NCBI RefSeq assembly: GCF_030268685.1
Contig: NZ_BSRQ01000023.1
Coordinates: 1-64,000, forward strand
Length of the DNA stretch: 64,000 nt
DNA from: Microtetraspora sp. NBRC 13810
Lineage (GTDB): Bacteria; Actinomycetota; Actinomycetes; Streptosporangiales; Streptosporangiaceae
Reading direction: 5' to 3'
The position numbers were made by a program, and so were the translations under genes. Shown one piece after another: positions 32,587-41,802 of the stretch (its first letter is position 1; every line of letters starts with the position of its first letter). A model generated the notes under the pieces. That model was given only the letters and a program-made list of their open reading frames with translations, did no database searches and was not told the origin of the DNA.

Positions 32587-33771
32587 ATGCCCGGCCGAGA
32601 CACCCCGGCGCCCCCACCACCCACCCCGCCCGACCCCGCACGCACTCCCCCGCCCGACCCCGCGCCCACCCCGCCCGACCCCGCACGCACTCCCCCGCCC
32701 GACCCCGCGCCCACCCCGCAGGTCCCCGCACGCACTCCCCCGCACGACGCCGCGCCCACGCCTCCCGCTGCCCACCGGCCCCCCGCGACCGCGGGTGGCC
32801 GTCTCCGGCCCGCCGCGGCCGGTGAGCGTGTGCCTCCGGCGGGGCTGCTGGTGATCGGGGACGTGGTGACCGATGTGGTGGCCATCCACCGGGAGGGGAT
32901 CGCGAAGGGGACCGACACGGCGGCCGACATCACGCTGCGGCCGGGCGGGTCGGGCGCCAACACGGCCGCGTGGGCCGCGCGGCTGGGCGCGGACGCGCGG
33001 CTGCTGGCCAGGGCCGGGTTCGACACGGCCGAGTGGCACACGGCGGCGCTGGTGCGGGCGGGGGTGCTCCCGCACGTGCGGGTGGACGCCGGGCGGCCCA
33101 CGGCTGTGGTGATCGCGATGGTGGACGGGACCGGCGAGCGGACCATGCTGACCAACCGGGGCGCGGGCGGCGCGATCGGCCCCGGCGACTGGGCCGACGA
33201 GCTGCTCGACGGCGTGGGCCACCTGCACGTGTCCGGCTACACCCTCTTCGCGGGACCCGGCCTGCTCCTCGCCCGCCGCGCCATGGCCGCCGCCGCCGGG
33301 CGCGGCGCGCGGATCAGCGTGGACCCGGCCTCGACCGGTTTCCTGCACGACTTCGGCGTCGAGCGCTTCCTGGCCGAGACCGCGCCGGCCGGCCTGGTGA
33401 TCCCGAACCTGGACGAGGCCCTGCTGCTGACCGGCGAGACGGACGCGGAACGCGCGGCCGAGCTGCTGAGCGCCCGGTACGGCACGGCGGTGGTGAAGCT
33501 CGGCGCGGACGGGGCGTTGCTGGCCAGGCGCGGCCGGGTGTCGGCGAGAGCGCCCGGCGCGCGCGTGGACGTGGTTGACTCGACCGGGGCGGGCGACGCC
33601 TTCGCGGCCGGATATCTGACAGCATCATTGGGGGGCGCGAACGACGCGGACGCGCTGGCCGCCGGATGCCGGTCCGGCGCGGATGCGACCACGCTGGTGG
33701 GGGGAAGGCCCGACTTGAGGCTTTCGCCCGATTTATCGCCCGACGAGCTTTACCCTATTGACACCAATTGA
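32587..33771 (+). CDS. psuK: PfkB-family kinase, probable pseudouridine kinase
   Basis: The ribokinase-fold protein has the PfkB first signature region (GGSGANTAAWAARLGADARL) and the ATP/anion-hole motif DSTGAGDAFAAGYL near the C-terminus, with catalytic Asp in GAGD. Coupled to psuG it most likely phosphorylates pseudouridine. The annotated frame (394 residues) starts with about 80 residues of Pro/Ala/Asp/Thr repeats not seen in PfkB enzymes. There is no ribosome binding site at the ATG, so translation may really begin at a GTG near 32830, just before the fold (PPAGLLVIGD). Alternatively the tail is a genuine disordered extension. The stop abuts the next gene's promoter. Confidence 0.85.
   Translation: MPGRDTPAPPPPTPPDPARTPPPDPAPTPPDPARTPPPDPAPTPQVPARTPPHDAAPTPPAAHRPPATAGGRLRPAAAGERVPPAGLLVIGDVVTDVVAIHREGIAKGTDTAADITLRPGGSGANTAAWAARLGADARLLARAGFDTAEWHTAALVRAGVLPHVRVDAGRPTAVVIAMVDGTGERTMLTNRGAGGAIGPGDWADELLDGVGHLHVSGYTLFAGPGLLLARRAMAAAAGRGARISVDPASTGFLHDFGVERFLAETAPAGLVIPNLDEALLLTGETDAERAAELLSARYGTAVVKLGADGALLARRGRVSARAPGARVDVVDSTGAGDAFAAGYLTASLGGANDADALAAGCRSGADATTLVGGRPDLRLSPDLSPDELYPIDTN
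32632..32760. repeat. 45-bp tandem repeat at the start of psuK
   Basis: Two near-identical 45-bp units (32632-32676, 32677-32721) and a degenerate third encode Pro-rich DPARTPPPDPAPTPP repeats. Units keep the frame. The region has no other coding explanation on either strand. Confidence 0.8.
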
Positions 33772-33787
33772 TAGCTTGCGGCGTAGG
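33758..33787 (+). promoter_or_regulatory. Candidate promoter overlapping the psuK 3' end
   Basis: A perfect -35 TTGACA lies at 33758-33763 inside the last psuK codons, with TAGGCT at 33784-33789 as a possible -10, but the 20-bp spacing is long. GGGAGG at about 33816-33821 is the ribosome binding site for the following gene. Confidence 0.3.
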
Positions 33788-33835
33788 CTGCACCATCAGC
33801 CACACGCGTCACTCTGGGGAGGTTGCGGTCTGCCG

Positions 33836-35842
33836 ATGGACGCCGAGTCATCGATCTGCCTGAGCGATCTGGTTCCGGCCCTGCGCTGGAGCCGGCCCAG
33901 ACAGGTCACCGAAGTTCTGGCCGACCCGCGACTTCCCGCCGGTTGGTGGGCCTCCGTGACGCTGCCACGGGCCTTGGCCGTGATGGGCATGGACTGGCTC
34001 TGTGACCGGCTCTCGCGGCTGTCCGTCACCCGCTGGGACCATCTTCCGCTGACCGACCTGATGCCCGCGTTGCAGGTGCACGCCGCCGACCCGGCGCTGC
34101 CCGGCTGGCCGGAGCCGGTCCGCGCGGTGATCAACGGGCTGGGCGGCTGGTCCAGGCTGCGCAGGCTCACCCCGGCCGACCTGTCCGCGCCGGCCGCGCC
34201 CGCCTCGGCGGAGACCGTGCTGTCGGCGATCTACCGCGACGTGCTGAGCCGGATCCCGGCGCACCGGTCCGCCGGCGCTGCCACCCAGCAGGCCCAGACC
34301 CAGGCCGGCGCGCAGCAGGGCACGCACATCGCCGCCCTGGCGGGCGGCCCCGCCGTACCCGCCGGGCGCCCCGCCCTGCCCCCGGCGCAGGCCGTTCCCC
34401 CCCAGCCACACCCGCAGGCCGCCCAGCCGCAGCCCGCTCACCCCCAGGCCGCCCAGCCGCAGCCCGCTCACCCCCAGGCCGCCCAGCCCCAGGCCCCTCA
34501 CCCCCAGGCCGTCCAGCCGCAGGCCCCCCAGCCACAGATCGGCCAGCCGCAGCTCGCTCAGCCGCCGGCCGCTCAGGTGCAGCCCGGTCAGCCGGCGCTC
34601 GCCCCGCCGCAGGCGGTCCAGCCCGGACAGCCGCAGCCGGGCAGCGCCGCGCCGCAGGCGCCTGCGCCGGGGGCGCCGGCCGCGCCGCCCACCCCGGAGA
34701 TGGTGGCCGAGCACCCGCTGGTCGGGCTCGTCGACTCGACCTTCCGCGAATGGCAGCCGCTGGAACAGGCCGTGGCCGTCGAGCGGCTGTTCGCCACCGA
34801 CCCGATCAGCCTGCGCACGCTCGCGCACCGGCTCGGCGTGGACCGCGAGGTGCTGTCACTGGCCCAGCGCAGCGCCGAGGAGCGGGTGCTGCTGTGGCTG
34901 CGCTCGCCGGCGTCCTCGCCGCTCACCGGGCACCTGTTCCGGCTGACCGAGTGGCTCGGCGCGGCGGCGACCGAGGAGCAGCTCGTCGGCGCCGACCCGT
35001 CGCATCCGGTCGAGGTGCCGATCCTGCGCACGCCGCTGTGGCGGGTGCTGGTGACGCTGATGCCCGACCGCAGGCTCCAGGAGGGCTGGCTGGTCGTCGG
35101 CGACCTGGGCGGCCTGCGCGAGCGCACCCGGCAGCTCGTCGCCACGAAACCGGCCGAGGCCGACGTGGTGGAGCTGCTCGCCCAGCTCGGCATCCGCTCG
35201 CACTCGGCCAGGGCCTGGCTCGACGCGCTGGGCACGATCCCCGCCGCGCACGAGCGGGCGGCCCACGAGCAGCAGCAGCTCCCGCAGCGGCCCGCCGGCG
35301 CCGCATCCGGCACGGTTTCCGGCGCGTTCCCGGCCCAGCTGCCCCGCCGTACGCCGGGGGTCAACGGCCACGCCCGGGGCGGTCAGCCGGTGCCGCAGGT
35401 CGCCAACACGAACATCGACCCGAGCGCCGCGCTCGCCACGCTGTCCGCGCTGTCGGCGAACGCGTTCGCCGGCAACGGCCAGCCGCGTCCCCCGCACCTC
35501 ACCCCCGGCCAGCGCGCCGGCGCGCCCTCCACGCCGCCCCCGCCGCCGCCGAGCCCGAGCTCCGACCCGCGCCGCTGGCAGCGCATCGACGTCACCAGCG
35601 AGCACCTGCGGGGCGAGCCGGTGGCCGTGCCCGAGGGGTACGCCGCGCAGCTCGGCATGCGCCCTGGCACGCTGCTGTCGGTGACCGGTCCCGGCGACAA
35701 CGCCGTGGTCCTGGTGTGGCGTGACCGCCAGCCGGTCTTCGACTCCCTCCAGCCGGTCCTCATGCGGCTCAACGCCCGCCCCGGCGACCAGGTCTACGTC
35801 ACCGTGGACGGCTACCGCCTGGACGCCCAGCTCCCCTCCTGA
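33836..35842 (+). CDS. Repeat-rich protein of unknown function with sigma/HTH-like helical domain
   Basis: I do not recognise a named family for this 668-residue protein. Visible parts are as follows. An N-terminal helical domain spans about 1-130 (ICLSDLVPALRWSRPRQVTE, then WLCDRLSRLSVTRWDHLPL). An A/Q/P-rich linker of about 130 residues is built from AHPQAAQPQP units. A central helical domain runs about 285-450 with an HTH-like segment (LRTLAHRLGVDREVLSLAQR) resembling sigma region 4, then LTGHLFRLTEWLG. A second disordered stretch precedes a compact C-terminal domain (about 585-668, RWQRIDVTSEHLRGEPVAV to DGYRLDAQL). The ATG at 33836 has GGGAGG upstream. The HTH-like part suggests nucleic-acid contact (inference). 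Confidence 0.7.
   Translation: MDAESSICLSDLVPALRWSRPRQVTEVLADPRLPAGWWASVTLPRALAVMGMDWLCDRLSRLSVTRWDHLPLTDLMPALQVHAADPALPGWPEPVRAVINGLGGWSRLRRLTPADLSAPAAPASAETVLSAIYRDVLSRIPAHRSAGAATQQAQTQAGAQQGTHIAALAGGPAVPAGRPALPPAQAVPPQPHPQAAQPQPAHPQAAQPQPAHPQAAQPQAPHPQAVQPQAPQPQIGQPQLAQPPAAQVQPGQPALAPPQAVQPGQPQPGSAAPQAPAPGAPAAPPTPEMVAEHPLVGLVDSTFREWQPLEQAVAVERLFATDPISLRTLAHRLGVDREVLSLAQRSAEERVLLWLRSPASSPLTGHLFRLTEWLGAAATEEQLVGADPSHPVEVPILRTPLWRVLVTLMPDRRLQEGWLVVGDLGGLRERTRQLVATKPAEADVVELLAQLGIRSHSARAWLDALGTIPAAHERAAHEQQQLPQRPAGAASGTVSGAFPAQLPRRTPGVNGHARGGQPVPQVANTNIDPSAALATLSALSANAFAGNGQPRPPHLTPGQRAGAPSTPPPPPPSPSSDPRRWQRIDVTSEHLRGEPVAVPEGYAAQLGMRPGTLLSVTGPGDNAVVLVWRDRQPVFDSLQPVLMRLNARPGDQVYVTVDGYRLDAQLPS
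34411..34560. repeat. Five 30-bp tandem repeats encoding HPQAAQPQPA
   Basis: Units start at 34411, 34441, 34471, 34501 and 34531. The first three are nearly identical and the last two are degenerate. Each codes a 10-residue Pro/Gln/Ala unit, so copy number can vary in frame. Confidence 0.85.
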
Positions 35843-35906
35843 CCCCCGTCACCCCGGCGCGTCCCACCGTCCCCGCGACGACGGGACGCGCCAGGGCACG
35901 CCGACG

Positions 35907-35940
35907 GCCCGGCGCGGAGTGATGCTCACCGGCGCCGGGC
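35907..35940. terminator. Hairpin between convergent genes
   Basis: GCCCGGCGC (35907-35915) pairs perfectly with GCGCCGGGC (35932-35940) across 16 nt. It is placed between the 668-residue protein gene (+) and the acyl-CoA dehydrogenase (-), suited to end both transcripts. Confidence 0.65.
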
Positions 35941-36003
35941 GTCGTCCAGGGGACAGGGTGCGGTCGGACACGGCGGGACGGGTGGGCCGGACCGCCTGGC
36001 GGG

Positions 36004-37161
36004 TCACAGGTCGGCGAGACCCAGCTGGCGGGCGATGAGCATGCGCTGGACCTCGCTGGTGCCCTCGCCGATCTCCAGGATCTTGGCGTCGCGGTAGAAG
36101 CGGCCGACCGGGAACTCGTTCATGAAGCCGTAGCCGCCGAAGACCTGGGTGGCGTCGCGGGCGTTGTCCATCGCGGCGTTGCTGGCGACCAGCTTGGCGA
36201 TGGCGGCCTCCTTCTTGAAGGGCTCGCCGGCGAGCATCTTCTCCGCGGCGTGGTAGTAGGCCAGGCGGGCGGTGTGCGCGCGGACCTCCATGTCGGCGAC
36301 CTTGAACTGGATGGCCTGGTAGTGGCCGATCGGGTGGCCGAAGGCCCGCCGTTCGCGGACGTAGCGCAGCGACTCGTCCACGCAGCCCTGGGCGAGGCCC
36401 ACCGACAGCGCGGCGATCGCGATCCGGCCCTCGTCGAGCGTCTGCAGGAACTGCGCGTAGCCACGGCCCCGCTCGCCCAGCAGGTTGGCGGCGGGCACCC
36501 GGCAGTCCGCGAAGGACAGCTCCCGGGTGTCCGAGGCCGACCAGCCGACCTTGGAGTACTTCTTCGACACGGTGAAGCCGGGGGTGCCCGACGGCACCAG
36601 GATGGTGGAGATCTCCGGCTTGCCGGCCTCGGTGGTCCCGGTGATCGCGGCCACGCCGACGACGCCGGTGATGTCGGTGCCCGAGTTGGTGATGAACGCC
36701 TTCGTGCCGTTGATCACCCACTCGTCGCCGTCGAGCACCGCGGTGGTGCGCATCCCGCCGGGCACGTCGGAGCCGCCGCCGGGCTCGGTCAGGCCGAACG
36801 CGCCCAGCATCTCCCCGGCGGCCAGCGCGGGCAGCCACCGTTCGCGCTGCTCGGGGGTGCCGAACCGGTAGATCGGCATCGCGCCCAGCGACACCGCGGC
36901 CTCCACCGTGATCGCCACGCTGGAGTCGACCCTGGCCAGCTCCTCCAGGGCCAGGCAGAGCGCGAAGTAGTCGCCGCCCATGCCGCCGTGCTCCTCCGGG
37001 ATCGGCAGCCCGAAGACGCCCATCGCGCCGAGCTGCCGCACGATGTCGTAGGGGAACTCGCAGCGCTCGTACAGGTCCCCGATCACCGGGGCGACGACGT
37101 CGCGGGCGAACTCGCCCACCGTCTTGCGAAGCGCTTCGTACTCGTCGCTGAGGCGGTGCAT
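36004..37161 (-). CDS. acdH: Acyl-CoA dehydrogenase of the leucine/branched-chain operon (AcdH-like)
   Basis: The 385-residue ACAD has LTEPGGGSDVPGGMRTTAV and WVINGTKAFITNSGTD in the flavin domain. It ends with GEGTSEVQRMLIAR, whose Glu occupies the short/medium-chain catalytic position. Human isovaleryl-CoA dehydrogenase has a different residue there, so substrate choice should not be assumed. Its place as last gene after mccB-mccA-HMG-CoA lyase matches the Streptomyces coelicolor acdH locus, an enzyme of branched-chain acyl-CoA oxidation. The expected step is isovaleryl-CoA (and related acyls) to 3-methylcrotonyl-CoA, feeding the carboxylase upstream. The gap to the HMG-CoA lyase stop is 9 bp. 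Confidence 0.88.
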   Translation of the reverse strand: MHRLSDEYEALRKTVGEFARDVVAPVIGDLYERCEFPYDIVRQLGAMGVFGLPIPEEHGGMGGDYFALCLALEELARVDSSVAITVEAAVSLGAMPIYRFGTPEQRERWLPALAAGEMLGAFGLTEPGGGSDVPGGMRTTAVLDGDEWVINGTKAFITNSGTDITGVVGVAAITGTTEAGKPEISTILVPSGTPGFTVSKKYSKVGWSASDTRELSFADCRVPAANLLGERGRGYAQFLQTLDEGRIAIAALSVGLAQGCVDESLRYVRERRAFGHPIGHYQAIQFKVADMEVRAHTARLAYYHAAEKMLAGEPFKKEAAIAKLVASNAAMDNARDATQVFGGYGFMNEFPVGRFYRDAKILEIGEGTSEVQRMLIARQLGLADL

Positions 37162-37170
37162 CGGATCCTC

Positions 37171-38097
37171 CTAGGAAAGCGCCTGGACGACGCGGGAAGG
37201 GCTGGGACGGCCGAGCTTCTCGCTCAGCCACACGCTGGTGCGCACGAGGGATTCGAGGTCCACGCCGGTCTCGACGCCGAGGCCGTGCAGCATCCAGACG
37301 AGGTCCTCGGTGGCGAGGTTGCCGGTGGCCGACTCGGCGTACGGGCAGCCGCCGATGCCGCCGGCCGAGGCGTCCACCACGGTGACCCCGGCCCTCAGCG
37401 CGGCGAGCGTGTTGACCAGGGCCTGGCCGTAGGTGTCGTGGAAGTGCACGGCGAGCCGCCCGGGGCCGATGCCGCGCGCGGCGAAGGCGTCGAGCAGGGC
37501 GGTGACGTGGCCGGGGGTGCCGACGCCGATCGTGTCGCCGATGGACAGCTCGTGGCAGCCGAGGCCGAGCAGTTGCTCGCCGACGTCCACCACCCGGCCG
37601 ATCGGGGTCGGCCCCTCCCACGGGTCGCCGAAGCACATCGACAGGTAGGCCCGCACCTTCACCTCGGCGGCCAGCGCGCGTTCCACCACCGGGGCGAACA
37701 TCTCGATCGAACCGGCCACGCTGCGGTTCAGGTTGCGCCGGGCGAAGGTCTCGGTGGCGCTGCCGAAGACGGCGATCTCGGAGACGCCGTGTTCCAGCGC
37801 CCGGTCCAGGCCGCGCTCGTTGGGCACCAGGACGGGGTAGCGGACGCCGGGCATCGGCGTCATCAGCGACAGCAGCTCCCCGGCGTCGGCGAGCTGCGGC
37901 ACCCAGGTGGGGTGCACGAAGCTGGTGGCCTCGATCGTGGTCAGCCCGGCCGCGGCCAGCCGGGCCAGGAACTCCGCCTTCACCTCGACGGGCACCACGG
38001 CCGACTCGTTCTGCAGGCCGTCCCGCGGCCCGACCTCGTAGATCGTGACCCGCTCGGGCAGCCCCGCCATCGGCACCTCGTACGGCTGCCGCATCAT
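37171..38097 (-). CDS. Hydroxymethylglutaryl-CoA lyase
   Basis: The 308-residue HMGL-like TIM-barrel enzyme has VGPRDGLQNESAVVP (substrate and metal Asp), GCHELSIGDTIGVGTPGHV in the centre, and the signature SAGGIGGCPYAESATGN with the active-site Cys. It cleaves 3-hydroxy-3-methylglutaryl-CoA to acetoacetate and acetyl-CoA, the last step of leucine breakdown. The first of two tandem ATG codons (38097) overlaps the stop of the carboxylase alpha gene (ATGA), coupling translation. The preceding hydration of methylglutaconyl-CoA is not encoded in this operon. Confidence 0.92.
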   Translation of the reverse strand: MMRQPYEVPMAGLPERVTIYEVGPRDGLQNESAVVPVEVKAEFLARLAAAGLTTIEATSFVHPTWVPQLADAGELLSLMTPMPGVRYPVLVPNERGLDRALEHGVSEIAVFGSATETFARRNLNRSVAGSIEMFAPVVERALAAEVKVRAYLSMCFGDPWEGPTPIGRVVDVGEQLLGLGCHELSIGDTIGVGTPGHVTALLDAFAARGIGPGRLAVHFHDTYGQALVNTLAALRAGVTVVDASAGGIGGCPYAESATGNLATEDLVWMLHGLGVETGVDLESLVRTSVWLSEKLGRPSPSRVVQALS

Positions 38098-40112
38098 GCT
38101 CCGGCCTCCCCCGCCCGCACCACGGCCAGCACGGCGTCCATGTCGACGGACTGGCCCGCCCGCACCGGCAGCTCGGCCACCACGCCGGCGGCCGGCGCGG
38201 TCACGGTGTGCTCCATCTTCATCGCCTCCACGATCAGCAGCGGCTGCCCCTCGGCGACCTCGTCGCCCACGGCGGCCTTCACCACCAGGACGGTCCCCGG
38301 CATCGGGCTGCGCACCACGCCGTCGCCGCCGAGCGCGGCCCCGGCCCGGTCGCCGGGGTCGCCCAGCAGGTGCCTGGTCAGCGCCCAGGCGGCTCCGTCC
38401 CCGCCGAGCCACAGCGTGTCGCCGTCCCTGGCCGCGGTGAAGCGGCGGGTGACGCCCGCGACGGTGACCGCGAGTCCGCCGCCGGCGTCCCCGGCGAGCC
38501 GGGCGGGGAGCGGGTCCGCGCCGGGGGTGCGCACCTCGGCGCCGGCGCGTGGCAGGCCGCGCACTCCCACCTCGTGCACCTCGCCGCGGGCCTCCAGCCG
38601 CCACGTCGTCCAGGCGTGGCCGCCGACCCGCCAGCCGTCCGCGACGTCCCACGGATCGGCGGCGTCAGCTCCCGGCGCGGGGGACAGGCCATCGTGGAAG
38701 ACGAGCGCGGCGGCGGCGAGCACGTCGGCGGGGACGCCGCCGGCCGGGAGCAGTTCGGGGAGCACCCGTTCGACCAGCCCGGTGTCGAGGTCGCCGGCGA
38801 GCACGGCGGGATGGGTCACCAGGCGGCGCAGGAAGGGCACGTTGGTGGTGAGGCCGAGGATCCCGGTCTCCCCCAGTGCCCGGTCCAGCCCGCGCAGCGC
38901 GCCCTCCCGGTCCGGCGCCCACACGACGACCTTGGCCAGCATCGGGTCGTACGCGCTGCTCACCACTCCCCCGGCCGCCAGCCCGGAGTCCACCCGCACG
39001 ACCGTGCCACCGGCCCCGCCACCGGTCGCGGCGTCGCGGGGCGGGGTCTCGGGCGGGGTGGTGAGGGCGAGGACGCGGCCGCCGGTGGGGAGGAAGTCGC
39101 GGGACGGGTCCTCGGCGTAGACGCGGGCCTCGGCGGCGTGGCCGGTCAGGCGCACCTCGTCCTGGGTGAACGGCAGCGGCTCCCCGGCGGCGATCCGCAG
39201 TTGCAGTTCCACGAGGTCCAGGCCGGTGACCATCTCGGTGACCGGGTGCTCGACCTGGAGCCGGGTGTTCATCTCCATGAAGTAGTGCTCGCGGGTCTCG
39301 CCGTGCACGATGAACTCGACGGTGCCCGCCCCGGCGTACCCGACCGAGCGGGCGGCCTCCACCGCCGCCGCGCCCATCCGGGCCCGCGCCCCGGCGTCGA
39401 GCAGCGGCGAGGGCGCCTCCTCGACGATCTTCTGGTGGCGTCGTTGCAGGCTGCACTCGCGCTCGCCGAGGTGCACGACGTTGCCGTGCCCGTCGGCGAG
39501 CACCTGGATCTCGATGTGCCGGGGCCCGGCCACGAACCGCTCGATGAGCAGCGTGCCGTCCCCGAACGCGGCCAGCGCCGTACGGCGGGCCGACTCGATG
39601 GCGCCGGGCAGTTCGGCGGCGGTGCGCACCAGCACCATGCCCTTGCCGCCGCCGCCCGCGGACGGCTTGATCAGCGCGGGGAGGCCGACCCGCAGCGCCG
39701 CCTCGGCGAGGTCGTCGTGCGGCTCCGCGCCGCCGGGCACCACGGGCACCCCGGCGGCCGAGACCGTCGCCTTGGCCCTGATCTTGTCGCCCATCGCCTC
39801 GATGGCCTCCGGCGGCGGGCCGACGAAGACCAGGCCGGCCTCGGCGCAGCGGCGGGCGAAGGCGGCGTTCTCGGCGAGGAAGCCGTAGCCGGGGTGGACG
39901 GCGCGCGCGCCGGTGGCCAGCGCGGCCGCGATGACGGCCTCGATGTCGAGGTAGCCGGGCACGGCCACCGCCGTGTCGGCCTCGGCGACGTGCCGGGCGC
40001 CCGCGTCGGCCGCGGTGTGCACGGCGATCGCGCGGACGCCGAGGCGGCGCAGCGTCCGGGTGACCCGGACGGCGATCTCGCCCCGGTTGGCGATGAGAAC
40101 CGCGTCGAACAT
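38094..40112 (-). CDS. mccA: Biotin-dependent acyl-CoA carboxylase alpha subunit (methylcrotonyl-CoA type)
   Basis: The 672-residue protein combines a biotin carboxylase (about 1-450: LIANRGEIAVRVTRTLRRLG, ATP-grasp loop PSAGGGGKGM, and MEMNTRLQVEHPVTE), a BT-like linker, and a C-terminal biotinyl domain with EAMKMEH carrying the biotin lysine. With the adjacent carboxyltransferase it should carboxylate 3-methylcrotonyl-CoA. The operon with HMG-CoA lyase supports that over acetyl- or propionyl-CoA. ATG 40112 is the family-like start; an in-frame GTG at 40118 is possible. It is 8 bp from the upstream gene's stop. Confidence 0.92.
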   Translation of the reverse strand: MFDAVLIANRGEIAVRVTRTLRRLGVRAIAVHTAADAGARHVAEADTAVAVPGYLDIEAVIAAALATGARAVHPGYGFLAENAAFARRCAEAGLVFVGPPPEAIEAMGDKIRAKATVSAAGVPVVPGGAEPHDDLAEAALRVGLPALIKPSAGGGGKGMVLVRTAAELPGAIESARRTALAAFGDGTLLIERFVAGPRHIEIQVLADGHGNVVHLGERECSLQRRHQKIVEEAPSPLLDAGARARMGAAAVEAARSVGYAGAGTVEFIVHGETREHYFMEMNTRLQVEHPVTEMVTGLDLVELQLRIAAGEPLPFTQDEVRLTGHAAEARVYAEDPSRDFLPTGGRVLALTTPPETPPRDAATGGGAGGTVVRVDSGLAAGGVVSSAYDPMLAKVVVWAPDREGALRGLDRALGETGILGLTTNVPFLRRLVTHPAVLAGDLDTGLVERVLPELLPAGGVPADVLAAAALVFHDGLSPAPGADAADPWDVADGWRVGGHAWTTWRLEARGEVHEVGVRGLPRAGAEVRTPGADPLPARLAGDAGGGLAVTVAGVTRRFTAARDGDTLWLGGDGAAWALTRHLLGDPGDRAGAALGGDGVVRSPMPGTVLVVKAAVGDEVAEGQPLLIVEAMKMEHTVTAPAAGVVAELPVRAGQSVDMDAVLAVVRAGEAGA

Positions 40113-40120
40113 GATCACAC

Positions 40121-41713
40121 TCACATCCGGAAGACGCCGTAGCCGACGGGGTCGAGGGGCGCGTTGGCGGCCGCGCCGAGGGCGAGGCCGAGCACCGTGC
40201 GGGTGTCGAGGGGGTCGATCACGCCGTCGTCCCACAGCCGGGCGGTGGAGTAGTAGGGGTTGCCCTGGTGTTCGTACTGTTCCCTGATGGGCGCCTTGAA
40301 CGCCTCCGCCTCCTCGCCGGTGAGCCCGGGGCGCACGGTGGCGAGCACGTTGGCGGCCTGCTCGCCGCCCATCACCGAGATCCGGGCGTTCGGCCACATC
40401 CACAGGAAGCGCGGCGAGTAGGCGCGGCCCGCCATCGCGTAGTTGCCGGCGCCGAAGGAGCCGCCGATGACGACGGTGAACTTCGGGACGCGGGCGCAGG
40501 CGACCGCGGTGACCATCTTGGCGCCGTGCTTGGCGATGCCGCCCGCCTCGTAGGCCCTGCCGACCATGAAGCCGCTGATGTTCTGCAGGAACACCAGGGG
40601 GATGGACCGCCGGTCGCACAGCTCGATGAAGTGGGCGCCCTTGAGCGCGGACTCGGCGAACAGGATGCCGTTGTTGGCGATGATCCCGACGGGGTGGCCG
40701 TGGATGCGGGCGAAGCCGGTGACGAGGGTGGGGCCGTACTCGGCCTTGAACTCCAGCATGCGGCTGCCGTCGACGATCCTGGCCACGACCTCGCGCACGT
40801 CGTAGGGGGTGCGCGGGTCGGGCGGGACGACGCCGTACAGGTCGCGGGGGTCCAGGGCGGGCTCCTCGCCGGGCGCGGTCTCCCAGGGGGCCGGGGACCG
40901 GGGGCCGAGGGTGGCGACGATGTCGCGGACGATCGCCAGGGCGTGCGCGTCGTCCTCGGCGAGGTGGTCGGTGACGCCGCTGGTGCGGGCGTGCAGCTCG
41001 CCGCCGCCGAGCTCCTCGGCGGTGACCTCCTCGCCGGTCGCGGCCTTCACCAGCGGCGGCCCGCCGAGGAAGATGGTGCCCTGGCCGCGCACGATGACGG
41101 CCTCGTCGCTCATCGCCGGGACGTAGGCGCCGCCCGCGGTGCACGAGCCGAGCACGGCGGCGATCTGCGGGATGCCCCGCGCCGACATGGTGGCCTGGTT
41201 GTAGAAGATGCGGCCGAAGTGCTCGCGGTCGGGGAAGACCTCGTCCTGGGCGGGCAGGAAGGCGCCGCCGGAGTCGACGAGGTAGACGCAGGGCAGCCGG
41301 TTGTGGAGGGCGACCTCCTGGGCGCGCAGGTGCTTCTTGACCGTCATCGGGTAGTAGGTGCCGCCCTTGACCGTGGCGTCGTTGGCGACGACCACGACCT
41401 CGCGCCCGCTCACCCGGCCCACCCCGGTGATGATCCCCGCGGCGGGCGCCTCGTCTCCGTAGAGGCCGGTGGCGGCCAGCGGAGACAGCTCCAGGAACCG
41501 GGATCCGGGGTCGAGCAGCGCGTCGACGCGGTCTCTGGGCAGCAGTTTGCCGCGCTCGACGTGCCGGGCGCGGGCGCGCTCGGAGCCGCCGGCGGCGGCC
41601 GTGGCCAGCCGCTCGCGCAGCTCGGCCGTCAGGCGCTCGTTGGCCTCCGTGTTGCGCTTGAACCCTTCTCCGCCCGGATCGCACGTCGTCCGCAGCACCG
41701 GCCAGGCGTTCAC
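40121..41713 (-). CDS. mccB: Methylcrotonyl-CoA carboxylase carboxyltransferase subunit
   Basis: The 530-residue carboxyltransferase has both crotonase-like halves. [20 protein letters not shown] opens the fold, and [20 protein letters not shown] and [19 protein letters not shown] follow in the N-half. [20 protein letters not shown] and [20 protein letters not shown] are in the C-half, the last being diagnostic for MCC beta. It transfers CO2 from biotin to methylcrotonyl-CoA. It is the promoter-proximal gene of the leucine operon; its GTG start follows GAGGAGGGG. The promoter region contains a TetR-type dyad. Confidence 0.93.
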   Translation of the reverse strand: MNAWPVLRTTCDPGGEGFKRNTEANERLTAELRERLATAAAGGSERARARHVERGKLLPRDRVDALLDPGSRFLELSPLAATGLYGDEAPAAGIITGVGRVSGREVVVVANDATVKGGTYYPMTVKKHLRAQEVALHNRLPCVYLVDSGGAFLPAQDEVFPDREHFGRIFYNQATMSARGIPQIAAVLGSCTAGGAYVPAMSDEAVIVRGQGTIFLGGPPLVKAATGEEVTAEELGGGELHARTSGVTDHLAEDDAHALAIVRDIVATLGPRSPAPWETAPGEEPALDPRDLYGVVPPDPRTPYDVREVVARIVDGSRMLEFKAEYGPTLVTGFARIHGHPVGIIANNGILFAESALKGAHFIELCDRRSIPLVFLQNISGFMVGRAYEAGGIAKHGAKMVTAVACARVPKFTVVIGGSFGAGNYAMAGRAYSPRFLWMWPNARISVMGGEQAANVLATVRPGLTGEEAEAFKAPIREQYEHQGNPYYSTARLWDDGVIDPLDTRTVLGLALGAAANAPLDPVGYGVFRM

Positions 41714-41763
41714 CGCATCCCCTCCTCGGCTCAGCCTCCGCAGTCCGCCATTCCGGCTGCGAT

Positions 41764-41779
41764 GTTAGTCATCATTAAC
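41764..41779. promoter_or_regulatory. Operator candidate between mccB and the divergent TetR gene
   Basis: GTTAGTCA-TCATTAAC is an imperfect 16-bp dyad (6 of 8 arm positions). It overlaps the likely mccB promoter: TGGACA on the minus strand, 16 bp before TAATGA. It is 50 bp from the mccB start and 24 bp from the TetR start. Confidence 0.5.
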
Positions 41780-41802
41780 GTATCCGTCTACCATGTCCAG
41801 GT

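Noticed and set aside
31453-33348. 631-codon minus-strand frame opposite psuG-psuK
   Set aside because: Gly/Arg-rich shadow of two well-supported enzymes.
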